A DNA stretch of 64,000 nt, taken from NCBI RefSeq assembly GCF_014635065.1, contig NZ_BMCG01000005.1:283794-347793 (forward strand), read 5' to 3'. Below are positions 54,576 to 62,677 of the stretch, piece after piece. The DNA is from Oxalicibacterium flavum (GTDB taxonomy: Bacteria > Pseudomonadota > Gammaproteobacteria > Burkholderiales > Burkholderiaceae_D). The notes beneath the pieces are model-generated. The model saw only the letters and a program-made list of their open reading frames with translations. It was not told the origin of the DNA and did not search any database. Position 1 is the first letter of the stretch. Every line of letters begins with the position of its first letter. Made by a program: the position numbers and the translations under genes.

Positions 54576-54738
54576 GAAAGGCTTTCGATTCAACGCCTTG
54601 CGTTGTCGGCAGGCGGAAGAACTCGGAAGGGGAAATCAACGAACTTGCGCGGGCGTAAAGCCGAAGTGACATGCGCAAATCTGCTCGCTGAATGGCGCTT
54701 TTTTCGATTCACGGGCATAACCACTTGGCAGTGATCCA

Positions 54739-57234
54739 ATGGCAAACGCAATGAAGAAACCCGCGAAAACCCCGGCTGCGACCGCAGGCAAGGCCAAGAC
54801 GGCCGCCGCCAAATCGAGCAAACCAGTTGAAAAGAAAACCGTCGTCGCCAAGCCGGCAGGCAAGGCAAGGACGACAGTGCCCAGTACAAAAGCAGCAACG
54901 CCGGCCACCAAGACCGCGAGCAGGAGCGCTGCTCCGGCCGCCAGGACCGTCGTCTCCAGGACAGCCAACGTTGCTGCGAAGCCAGCAGCCAAGCCATCGA
55001 AAGTAGCCGTGACAAACAAGAAACCCGAAGTCAAACCCACGTCCAAGCCCAAGTCTGCCAAGGTCGAACCGCGCGCAACCGCGAGTGCGCCGGTCGTCAG
55101 CCAGACCACCGACGCCGCCGTACTGGCCGCTATCGATACTTCCGGCTACATCCTGCCGTCGGTCAAGGTACCGGGCCGCCGTGGCCGCAAGCCCAAGGAA
55201 TTCCAGCCCGAGAGCGATGAAGTCGCGGCGCTGAACGCCGTTGAGCGCGCCGAACTGAAGGCTGCCGACAAGGCACGCGCCAAGGATCGCAAGGCCAAGG
55301 AAAAGGCCTTGCTCAAGGACGCGCTGTCGGCCGACAGCGAGGCCAGCGAGGAAGAGCTCGAAGCGCGTCGCCAGAAGCTCAAGACCCTGATCAAGCTCGG
55401 CAAGGAGCGCGGCTTCCTGACCTACGCCGAGATCAACGATCACCTGCCGGAAAACATCATCGATCCGGAAGCGATCGAAGGCATCATCGGCACCTTCAAC
55501 GACATGGGCATCGCCGTCTATGAACAGGCGCCCGACGCCGAGACGCTGCTGCTGTCCGACAACGTTGCCTCCGACACCAGCGACGACGAAGCCGAGGCTG
55601 CTGCCGAGGCCGCACTGTCGACTGTCGATTCCGACTTCGGCCGCACCACCGATCCGGTACGCATGTACATGCGCGAGATGGGTTCGGTCGAACTGCTGAC
55701 GCGCGAAGGCGAGATCGATATTGCCAAGCGCATCGAGGACGGCCTGCGCGACATGATCCAGGCGATCTCTGCCTGCCCGACGACCATCGCCGAAATCCTG
55801 CAGGCGGCCGACCGCATCGCCAACGACGAGATCAAGATCGACGAGATCGTTGACGGCCTGGTCGACCCGAATGCGACCGAAGAACAGCCGGCAACGGCTG
55901 CGCCCGCGTCTGCCGCATCGTCCGACGACGATGAAGAGGAAAGTGACGAAGAGGAAGAAGAGGAAGAAGAGGAAACCAATTCCGGCGGTGGCGCGGCCGG
56001 CTTCTCGAGCGAGCAGCTTGAGCAGTTGAAGCGCGATTCGCTCGCCAAGTTCGCCGACATCGCCGCCCAGTTCGACAAGATGCGCAAGGCCTTCGAGAAG
56101 GAAGGCTACAACTCCAAGCCGTACGTGAAGGCGCAGGAAACGATTTCGAACGAACTGCTGAGCATCCGCTTCACCGCCAAGGTCGTCGAAAAGCTGTGCG
56201 ACACGCTGCGCGGCCAGGTCGATGAAGTGCGCCAGATCGAGAAGCAGATTCTCGACGTGGCTGTGAACCGCAGCGGCATGCCGCGCAGCCACTTCATCAA
56301 GGTCTTCCCGGGCAACGAAACCAATCTGGCTTGGGTTGACGGCGAGGTTGACGGCAATCATCCATACAGCGTCGTGCTCAACCGTAACGTACCGGCCATC
56401 AAGGAACTGCAGCAAAAGCTGATCGACCTGCAGGCACGCGTGGTGCTGCCGCTGCCCGACCTGCGCGCCATCAACAAGAAGATGGCCGCCGGCGAGATGA
56501 AGGCCCGCAAGGCCAAGCGCGAAATGACCGAGGCCAACCTGCGTCTGGTGATCTCGATCGCGAAGAAATACACGAACCGCGGTCTGCAGTTCCTCGACCT
56601 GATCCAGGAAGGCAACATCGGCCTGATGAAGGCGGTGGATAAGTTCGAATACCGCCGCGGCTTCAAGTTCTCGACCTATGCGACGTGGTGGATCCGTCAG
56701 GCTATCACGCGTTCGATCGCCGACCAGGCGCGCACGATCCGTATTCCGGTACACATGATCGAAACGATCAACAAGATGAACCGCATCTCGCGTCAGATTC
56801 TGCAGGAAACCGGCGCCGAGCCGGATCCGGCCACGCTGGCGATCAAGATGGAAATGCCGGAAGACAAGATCCGCAAGATCATGAAGATCGCGAAGGAGCC
56901 GATCTCGATGGAAACGCCGATCGGCGACGACGACGATTCCCATCTGGGCGACTTCATCGAGGACAACAACACGCTGGCACCTTCGGACGCTGCGCTGCAC
57001 GCCTCAATGCGTGGTGTGGTCAAGGACGTGCTCGATTCGCTGACGCCGCGCGAAGCCAAGGTGCTGCGTATGCGTTTCGGTATCGAGATGTCCACCGATC
57101 ACACGCTGGAAGAAGTCGGTAAGCAGTTCGACGTCACGCGCGAGCGTATCCGCCAGATCGAAGCGAAGGCCCTGCGCAAGCTGCGCCATCCGTCGCGTTC
57201 GGACAAGTTGAAGAGCTTCCTCGAAGGGAACTAA
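54739..57234 (+). CDS. rpoD: RNA polymerase primary sigma factor RpoD (sigma-70)
   Basis: 831-residue housekeeping sigma factor, longer than the 613 residues of E. coli. The first 140 residues are a Lys/Ala/Thr/Pro-rich extension typical of betaproteobacteria. Region 1.1 follows ([21 protein letters not shown]), then region 1.2, a large non-conserved insert with a run of acidic residues (about 395-415), region 2 ([20 protein letters not shown]), region 3 and region 4 ([19 protein letters not shown]). No canonical Shine-Dalgarno is evident close to the ATG. A tRNA-Ile2 gene begins 16 bases after the stop. Confidence 0.97.
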   Translation: MANAMKKPAKTPAATAGKAKTAAAKSSKPVEKKTVVAKPAGKARTTVPSTKAATPATKTASRSAAPAARTVVSRTANVAAKPAAKPSKVAVTNKKPEVKPTSKPKSAKVEPRATASAPVVSQTTDAAVLAAIDTSGYILPSVKVPGRRGRKPKEFQPESDEVAALNAVERAELKAADKARAKDRKAKEKALLKDALSADSEASEEELEARRQKLKTLIKLGKERGFLTYAEINDHLPENIIDPEAIEGIIGTFNDMGIAVYEQAPDAETLLLSDNVASDTSDDEAEAAAEAALSTVDSDFGRTTDPVRMYMREMGSVELLTREGEIDIAKRIEDGLRDMIQAISACPTTIAEILQAADRIANDEIKIDEIVDGLVDPNATEEQPATAAPASAASSDDDEEESDEEEEEEEEETNSGGGAAGFSSEQLEQLKRDSLAKFADIAAQFDKMRKAFEKEGYNSKPYVKAQETISNELLSIRFTAKVVEKLCDTLRGQVDEVRQIEKQILDVAVNRSGMPRSHFIKVFPGNETNLAWVDGEVDGNHPYSVVLNRNVPAIKELQQKLIDLQARVVLPLPDLRAINKKMAAGEMKARKAKREMTEANLRLVISIAKKYTNRGLQFLDLIQEGNIGLMKAVDKFEYRRGFKFSTYATWWIRQAITRSIADQARTIRIPVHMIETINKMNRISRQILQETGAEPDPATLAIKMEMPEDKIRKIMKIAKEPISMETPIGDDDDSHLGDFIEDNNTLAPSDAALHASMRGVVKDVLDSLTPREAKVLRMRFGIEMSTDHTLEEVGKQFDVTRERIRQIEAKALRKLRHPSRSDKLKSFLEGN

Positions 57235-57250
57235 GGCTCGACCAGGTTAA

Positions 57251-57329
<79 letters not shown>

Positions 57330-57336
57330 AAAATGA

Positions 57337-57373
57337 AGGCTTATAGCGGCGACGCTATAAGCCTTTTTCTTTT
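57337..57373. terminator. Rho-independent terminator after tRNA-Ile2
   Basis: AGGCTTATAGCG - GCGA - CGCTATAAGCCT is a perfect 12-base-pair stem with a GNRA loop followed by TTTTCTTTTT. It ends the rpoD/tRNA transcript and, being near-symmetrical, may also end the convergent gene at 57391-58059. Confidence 0.93.
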
Positions 57374-57390
57374 TGGTGTGGCCGGAAGCG

Positions 57391-58059
57391 TTAGCCGTTG
57401 TCGTTCTCCTTGCGACCCACACCTAGCCCGATACCCATTCCCATGCCGGCGCCACCACCGCCACCTGCGCCGCCGCGTCCCGTATTCCTGTTGCCGCCTT
57501 CGTTCTTTCCGCGGTTGCCGCTGCCTTGCACACGTGTCGGTCCCTGCAATGGGATCGTCACGTCGTCCGGAATCGGACCCAGATCGAGGGCGGTGCGGAT
57601 GAAGTCGCGCAGCGATGCCACCAAAGCAGCTGTATGGATGGGGCGACCGGCGGCCATGTCTTCGGCGGCCTGGCTGGCCATGCGGACGTGTTCTTCGGTG
57701 CCCAGCAGGATGATGTCGGCCAGGGCGGCTTCGACTGCATCGCGGATGCGCCGCGAGCGGTCGGAGCTGCCGTTCTCGTTCTGATCCGAACCTTCTCCTT
57801 CCTCCTCGTGTTCCGGTGCCAGATCGCGAAGATGGGCGGGATTGACGGTCAGCCGGCCGGTAAAGGAGCCGCCAAGAGTCTTGTAGGCGGCGATCAGCGT
57901 GCGCAGGCGTTCGTTGATCTGGCGGTTCATGCGTTCGCGGCGCTGCTGGATGGTCTGCATCATCAGCACCCGCACACCCACACCGATCAGGGTGAATACG
58001 GCGAGTCCCAGGATCGTCGTCAGAATCCCCTGCCACGAGGTGAAATCGAAGTAGCGCAC
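57391..58059 (-). CDS. Conserved hypothetical membrane-anchored protein with Gly-rich tail
   Basis: 222 residues from a GTG preceded by GGAGG. One N-terminal helix (GILTTILGLAVFTLIGVGVR, about 11-30) would anchor it in the inner membrane, followed by a long cytoplasmic helical region (QRRERMNRQINERLRTLIAAY; LAPEHEEEGE; RIRDAVEAALADIILLGTEEHV; AALVASLRDFIRTALDL). The last 50 residues are Gly/Asn/Arg-rich and low complexity (GRGGAGGGGGAGMGMGIG). I do not recognise a named family or function. It is a single gene, convergent with tRNA-Ile2, and shares the terminator. Confidence 0.7.
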   Translation of the reverse strand: MRYFDFTSWQGILTTILGLAVFTLIGVGVRVLMMQTIQQRRERMNRQINERLRTLIAAYKTLGGSFTGRLTVNPAHLRDLAPEHEEEGEGSDQNENGSSDRSRRIRDAVEAALADIILLGTEEHVRMASQAAEDMAAGRPIHTAALVASLRDFIRTALDLGPIPDDVTIPLQGPTRVQGSGNRGKNEGGNRNTGRGGAGGGGGAGMGMGIGLGVGRKENDNG

Positions 58060-58133
58060 ATTGCCTCCGCAAGTCGGTTGTCGCTGCTAGTGTACTGCGC
58101 CTACGGTTCGGTGGAGAGGTGCGATCGAGCGCG

Positions 58134-58171
58134 CAAAAACAAAGGGATGACGATGAACGCCATCCCTTTTC
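58134..58171 (-). terminator. Terminator after the 44-residue membrane protein gene
   Basis: AAAGGGATG / CATCCCTTT (58141-58149 with 58161-58169) with an 11-base loop; on the minus strand the stem is followed by GTTTTTG. It lies 34 bases after the stop of the small gene at 58205-58339. Confidence 0.75.
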
Positions 58172-58204
58172 TGTTGCCTGCTGACAGGTCAGAGTGCGAC
58201 AGGC

Positions 58205-58339
58205 TTATTTGTCGTCATCCGAGCATTCCAGATACACATAAAGAAAAACCAGCGATGCCAGGACCGCCATGAGGATGGCGACGTCGAAGGTCAGGTGGTC
58301 CATCCAGCTGATGTCGGAGTAGAGATTGGGAAGAAGCAT
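58205..58339 (-). CDS. Small single-pass membrane protein (44 residues)
   Basis: A GGAGGCGCGC ribosome site precedes an ATG opening 44 codons: MLLPNLYSDISWMDHLTFDV, then a hydrophobic helix AILMAVLASLVFLYVYLE and a short acidic tail CSDDDK. The build is a single-pass inner-membrane micro-protein. A dedicated terminator follows. Strong ribosome site, one clean membrane helix and its own terminator make it very likely a real gene. The function is unknown; no recognisable family. Confidence 0.7.
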   Translation of the reverse strand: MLLPNLYSDISWMDHLTFDVAILMAVLASLVFLYVYLECSDDDK

Positions 58340-58469
58340 GCGCGCCTCCTGTTCCAGAGTGGGTTGCCGTGCACGATGTCAGGGTAAAAACCGGCTGGCA
58401 CGGCACTGTCTTGCGGATATTGTGACCGTAAAGAGGGCGGCAACGCAAGGCGGCAATCGCCGGCCGGTA

Positions 58470-59153
58470 TCAGGGCAGCATGCCGGCCGGCACGGCGCGG
58501 CGGCAGGCGTTACTGATACAGCGCAGGGGCGCGAACGCCAGCAGGCCGAGCGCGGTGCCGGCGAGCGCATCCAGAAAGACGTGCTGGCGGGTCGCCATGG
58601 TCGAATAGACGATCAATGCGGCCCAGAGAATGTTGGATATCTTCAGTATGGCCGGCGCATTGCAGACACGCAGCTGGGTGTGGAGGAAGGCGGCGGTGAA
58701 TACGGCGAACGCGGCGTGCAGGGAAGGCAGGGCATTGGCGCCGCCGTCGGCATTCTTGAGGAATTCAAGCGCCGGATACAAGTGCCAGTCGACACCGAAA
58801 TCGGGCACCGTGGTGGGGTACAGCCAGAAGATGCCGATGCCTGCCACGCAGAGAATGCAGACGCCGACCAGGTATTCGAGCATTTCCCTGCGGTTGTCGA
58901 TCAATGCCGACGAAATGCAGACGTAGAACCACAGGGAGGCATAGGGGATCAGTGACCATTCCTGAACCGGGATCCAGTGATCGATTGCCAGCATGGGCAC
59001 GACGCGCAGTTCGGCGAAGGGGGCCGGATGTTCCATGACCCAGAAGTAGGCGACGAAGAAGAACGAGATGCCGAAGGTGGTGCCGATGGCCTTGAACACG
59101 ACATAGGTCATGAATCGCCTTGCGACCAGATGCATCCATGAAGGAAGGCTCAC
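58470..59153 (-). CDS. PAP2-like membrane phosphatase / phosphotransferase
   Basis: About 222-227 residues with five to six membrane helices. Residues ADGGANALPSLHAAFAVF and TMATRQHVFLDALAG match motifs C2 (P-S-L-H) and C3 (R-x5-D with His) of the PAP2 superfamily, which supply the catalytic histidines. Motif C1 (K-x6-R-P) is not evident, as in the inositol-phosphotransferase-like branch of PAP2 proteins. The start may be the GTG at 59153 or the ATG at 59135. Likely acts on a lipid or polyprenyl phosphate at the outer face of the inner membrane; the substrate is unknown. Confidence 0.78.
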   Translation of the reverse strand: MSLPSWMHLVARRFMTYVVFKAIGTTFGISFFFVAYFWVMEHPAPFAELRVVPMLAIDHWIPVQEWSLIPYASLWFYVCISSALIDNRREMLEYLVGVCILCVAGIGIFWLYPTTVPDFGVDWHLYPALEFLKNADGGANALPSLHAAFAVFTAAFLHTQLRVCNAPAILKISNILWAALIVYSTMATRQHVFLDALAGTALGLLAFAPLRCISNACRRAVPAGMLP

Positions 59154-59464
59154 GCGTTTCTTCTCTCGGTGGATGTTGGCTCGGCAGGGTGTGCAGTCAT
59201 GGGCATCGGGTCTGGTATGAAGTCGTGCTTTTATCGGATGGGACGAGCTCGGCGGTTGGCTACTCGGGATCGCACGCCATGCCGGATGCGTTTGTCATGT
59301 CATTGTACGGTCTGCCGCCTGCGTCGTCTCGCTGTCACGTCGGCTCTTTTTCTCTTGCTGTCGGCAACGGCATCGATCTGCCCATAGACCTGCGCGGTCG
59401 CGATAAAGTTCTGCCGGTGCAGCAACGACGGGACGAAGGGTGTGCGCATTGTTGCCGGCGTTTT
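59154..59464. other. Intergenic region, no gene seen
   Basis: 311 bases between two minus-strand genes. No convincing coding frame, tRNA or strong terminator was found. It must carry the promoter of the PAP2-like gene; a TACAAT on the minus strand near 59312 is a weak -10 candidate without a -35. Confidence 0.5.
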
Positions 59465-62224
59465 TCATGCAGGTGGTTCCGCTTCCGGTTTGGATGCATC
59501 GAGCAGAAAACGCTGGCGCAGCAGCGCGGTAGCTTCCTTGGGGCTGACCGGTCTGGCGATCAGGTAGCCCTGCACCTCGTTGCATTCGAGATGCCGCAGG
59601 GCGTCGAGCTGCAGCGGCGTCTCCACACCTTCCGCGATGATTTCCATGTGCAGTTCCTTCGCCATCAGCACGATGGTCTTGACCAGCACGTCGGCCTGGT
59701 TGCTGGTGCCGAGGCGCGAGACGAAGGCACGGTCGATCTTGATGACCTGCATGTCGATCTCCTGCAGGCGCGACAGCGAAGAATAACCGGTGCCGAAGTC
59801 GTCGAGATGCAGCTTGACGCCCATTTTGCGGATGTTGGCGATCTGTTCCACGATGCTTTCTGCCTCGCTCATCATGACCGATTCGGTCAGTTCCACCTCG
59901 ATCAGTTCGGGCTGCATGTCGTATTGCTCCAGCAGCGACTGGATCTGGTGGTCAACGCCGCCGGCATCGAGCTGGCTGGGCGAGATGTTGATGGAGACCG
60001 GAACCAGGGTTTCTCCCGCATCGCGCCACTGCGCCAGTTGCTCGAAGACCGATTGCATGACCAGCGAGCCCAGCGCCACGATGCTGCCGGTCGATTCGGC
60101 CATGGCGATGAAATGCGACGGCAGGATCATGCCGCGCACCGGATGCATCCAGCGCACTAGCGCCTCGAAGCCGCGGATTTCGCCGCTGCGGGTGTCTGCG
60201 CGCGGTTGGTAATGCACCTCGAACTGGCGGCTTGCGATCGCGTGTGCGAGTTCTTCTTCCGCATCGAGCTTGGAACGGATGCGCTGGTACAGCTCGTCGT
60301 TATAGAAGCGGAACAGGCCCTTCTTGTCCGCCTTGCTCGCGTACATCGCGATATCCGCCTTCTGGATCAGCGTGTCGGCGTCGAGACCGTCCTCGGGGAA
60401 CAGGCTGATGCCGATAGAGCAGCCGACGACCAGGGAATGGCCGAGTATCCGGAATGGTTCGGCGAACGCTTCCGTGATGCGCGTGGCCACGCTTTCCACC
60501 TCGCCCGCATGTTCGACGGTGTTGAGCAGGACGGTGAACTCGTCGCCGCCGAGACGCACCACTTCGTCGCCGGTGCGGATCACGGATTTGAGGCGGCCGG
60601 CCGCCATGCCCAGCAGCTTGTCGCCGACGGCATGGCCGAAGCGGTCGTTGGCGAGCTTGAAGTTGTCGAGGTCGATGAACAGGACGGCCATCGCGCTATT
60701 GCGGTTTCGTGCCGTGCGCAGCAGGGTCGGCAGCGAGTTGAGCAGCCAGTACCGGTTGGGCAGACCGGTCAGGGCGTCGGTATTGGCCGATTTGATCAGC
60801 AGTTCCTGGCTTTCGCGGCTTTCGGTGATGTCGCGCAGGGTGACGGCGAGGCCGGCGCCGGAGCGGATCAGGCGCCGGTGAATCCAGGCCGGAATGCCGG
60901 GACGCGGATCGGCGACCTCGAACTCGTCCTCGCAGAAGCCGTTCTCCATGGCGTGCCGAAAGGCGGGTAGCGCAAGTTCCAGTGCCTGCAGCAGCGGTCG
61001 TTCCGACAGCTTGCGGCCGACCAGTTCGGATTTGGAGTGGCCGACCATCGAGGCGCCGCGGCTGTTGCAGTCTTCGATCATGAAGTCCTGCAGCTCGTCG
61101 TCATCGCCGTAAAGTGCGCGCATCGTGAAGAAGCCCTCGCGCGCCTCGTCGATGGCCAGTTGATAGGTCTGGCGGATTTCGTCGGCCTGCCGCTTGCGGC
61201 TTGCCATGCGAACCGAGAACCAGGTGCCGATTGCCGCCATCAGCAGGAACAGCATGCTCGACAGTTCCGCGAACTGCCGGTAGCCGCGGATCGGACCTTC
61301 CTGCGCGGCGAGCATGTCGGCTTCGGACAGGCCGACGTAGGAAACCAGCGGATAGCCCGGCAGCCGGTGCCAGGCAACGATGCGGGCGTCGCGATCCTTG
61401 TACTTGTCCTTTTCCATGCGCATGACGCCGCTGTCGCCGTTGAATACCGGTGGCTGCACATGCACCTGGCTGCCGCGAATGTTGCGGCCCTTCTCGCTGA
61501 CCAGCAGTGCGCCATTGTCGTGCCGGATCGAGATGAAGTCGCGCGGGTTGAGGTTGCCTTCGTCGTTGAAGGACGCCATGAACGAGGGTTCGACACCGAC
61601 CGAGATGACGCCGTCGAACGCGCCGTTCGCGGTTTCCATGCGCCGCGTGAAGCGAATCACGATATGGCCCGAGCGGCGGCTGATGCTCAGTTGCGGCTCG
61701 ACCCGCAGGGCCATCGAAGGATTGTGCTGATGGAAGTCGAAATAGTCGCGGTCGGACGCATCGATCGGCGTACCGCCGACCGAATTGGCCACGCCCAGGC
61801 CATCGCGATTGATCACGGCGAGGTAGAACTGATTGGGTGCGGGGATCAGTCCGTGCTTGAGCGCGTCCTGCAGATCGAGCGCATTGCCATGCTTCTCCCA
61901 CAGATAGCGGATGTTGAGCGTCATGGAATCGATCTGCTGGACGGTGCGTGCCAGTTGCTCGGAATAGGCGCGGGACAGGGATTGCGCGCGGACGATCGTG
62001 GCCTGTTCGGCGTCGCGCCGAATATGATCGATCCGGTCCAGTGCCACGATCCATACCGTGACGGTAAGAAGCAGGAATACGACCGGCCAGACCAGGACGG
62101 GGTAGAGATGGCTCCGCGTGAGTGCGGGCCTGTTACGGTTGCCTGCCTGACGAGAGAAAGAGGTCAATGGGTCACCGATTTGTCGAGGAAACGATTTACG
62201 AAAAAGGTAAATCCGGGAACGCAT
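59465..62224 (-). CDS. Membrane c-di-GMP enzyme: periplasmic sensor - PAS - GGDEF - EAL
   Basis: 919-residue signalling protein. Helix 1 at about 42-62 and helix 2 at about 322-342 enclose a periplasmic Cache-type sensor (SVGGTPIDASDRDYFDFHQ is typical of that fold). A PAS domain follows (about 360-480), then a diguanylate cyclase domain with LTGLPNRYWL, FIDLDNFK and intact LGGDEFT, and a phosphodiesterase domain with intact EAL (GFEALVRW), DDFGTGYSSL and AEGVET. Both catalytic motifs look functional, so it could make or break c-di-GMP depending on the periplasmic signal. It is a single gene; the target process is unknown. Confidence 0.93.
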   Translation of the reverse strand: MRSRIYLFRKSFPRQIGDPLTSFSRQAGNRNRPALTRSHLYPVLVWPVVFLLLTVTVWIVALDRIDHIRRDAEQATIVRAQSLSRAYSEQLARTVQQIDSMTLNIRYLWEKHGNALDLQDALKHGLIPAPNQFYLAVINRDGLGVANSVGGTPIDASDRDYFDFHQHNPSMALRVEPQLSISRRSGHIVIRFTRRMETANGAFDGVISVGVEPSFMASFNDEGNLNPRDFISIRHDNGALLVSEKGRNIRGSQVHVQPPVFNGDSGVMRMEKDKYKDRDARIVAWHRLPGYPLVSYVGLSEADMLAAQEGPIRGYRQFAELSSMLFLLMAAIGTWFSVRMASRKRQADEIRQTYQLAIDEAREGFFTMRALYGDDDELQDFMIEDCNSRGASMVGHSKSELVGRKLSERPLLQALELALPAFRHAMENGFCEDEFEVADPRPGIPAWIHRRLIRSGAGLAVTLRDITESRESQELLIKSANTDALTGLPNRYWLLNSLPTLLRTARNRNSAMAVLFIDLDNFKLANDRFGHAVGDKLLGMAAGRLKSVIRTGDEVVRLGGDEFTVLLNTVEHAGEVESVATRITEAFAEPFRILGHSLVVGCSIGISLFPEDGLDADTLIQKADIAMYASKADKKGLFRFYNDELYQRIRSKLDAEEELAHAIASRQFEVHYQPRADTRSGEIRGFEALVRWMHPVRGMILPSHFIAMAESTGSIVALGSLVMQSVFEQLAQWRDAGETLVPVSINISPSQLDAGGVDHQIQSLLEQYDMQPELIEVELTESVMMSEAESIVEQIANIRKMGVKLHLDDFGTGYSSLSRLQEIDMQVIKIDRAFVSRLGTSNQADVLVKTIVLMAKELHMEIIAEGVETPLQLDALRHLECNEVQGYLIARPVSPKEATALLRQRFLLDASKPEAEPPA

Positions 62225-62420
62225 GCCTCATCTTGTCCGGAGGAGACGATGTCGGTCGCATGGCGCGACGACGGCTGTCATTCTAGAGGCAAGACCGGGT
62301 TTGGAAAAGAGATTGTGGCGGTCGAAGAATCCCTGCTTTCCCAACCTGTCATGTCAGTTGTGCGGTCGGGCAAAGAGAGAGCGGCAGGCGCTGGCAATGT
62401 CGCGGGACGGAGCGGCCGGT

Positions 62421-62546
62421 TCAAAGCAGGATGAAAGCGGCGGCCAATACCACCACGCTGCCGAGACCGAGGGCGATCGAGAGTCCGAGAAGAAGCTTGG
62501 AGACGCGGGCCGGGTCCGCGAAAAAGGCACGAATGGATTTGATCAT
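62421..62546 (-). CDS. Small membrane protein (41 residues) next to the oxalate/formate antiporter
   Basis: ATG at 62546 opens 41 codons: MIKSIRAFFADPARVSKLLL then GLSIALGLGSVVVLAAAFILL and stop. A basic amphipathic start is followed by one strong membrane helix running to the end. No good ribosome site is visible. It lies 131 bases after the antiporter stop, past its terminator, on the same strand. Short single-helix proteins accompany some oxalate/formate-family MFS genes in betaproteobacteria, so a role as accessory subunit is possible; this is inference from position. Confidence 0.5.
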   Translation of the reverse strand: MIKSIRAFFADPARVSKLLLGLSIALGLGSVVVLAAAFILL

Positions 62547-62611
62547 GACTGTCTATGAAGTGGGAAGGTAGTCACCGCGGACGGCACCGCGATTGAAACA
62601 CGGATCGCACA

Positions 62612-62640
62612 AATAAAAAAGCGGGCTTCCGAGGAAGCCC
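62612..62640 (-). terminator. Rho-independent terminator of the oxalate/formate antiporter gene
   Basis: GCGGGCTTCC / GGAAGCCCGC (62619-62628 with 62631-62640); on the minus strand it is followed by TTTTTTATTT, about 37 bases after the antiporter stop codon. Confidence 0.9.
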
Positions 62641-62677
62641 GCCGAAAATGCGACGAACAAACTTACATCAGGGTCTA

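Noticed and set aside
62223..62558. A 111-codon plus-strand frame overlapping the 41-residue membrane protein gene
   Set aside because: No ribosome site, no hydrophobic or domain pattern, composition typical of an out-of-frame reading.
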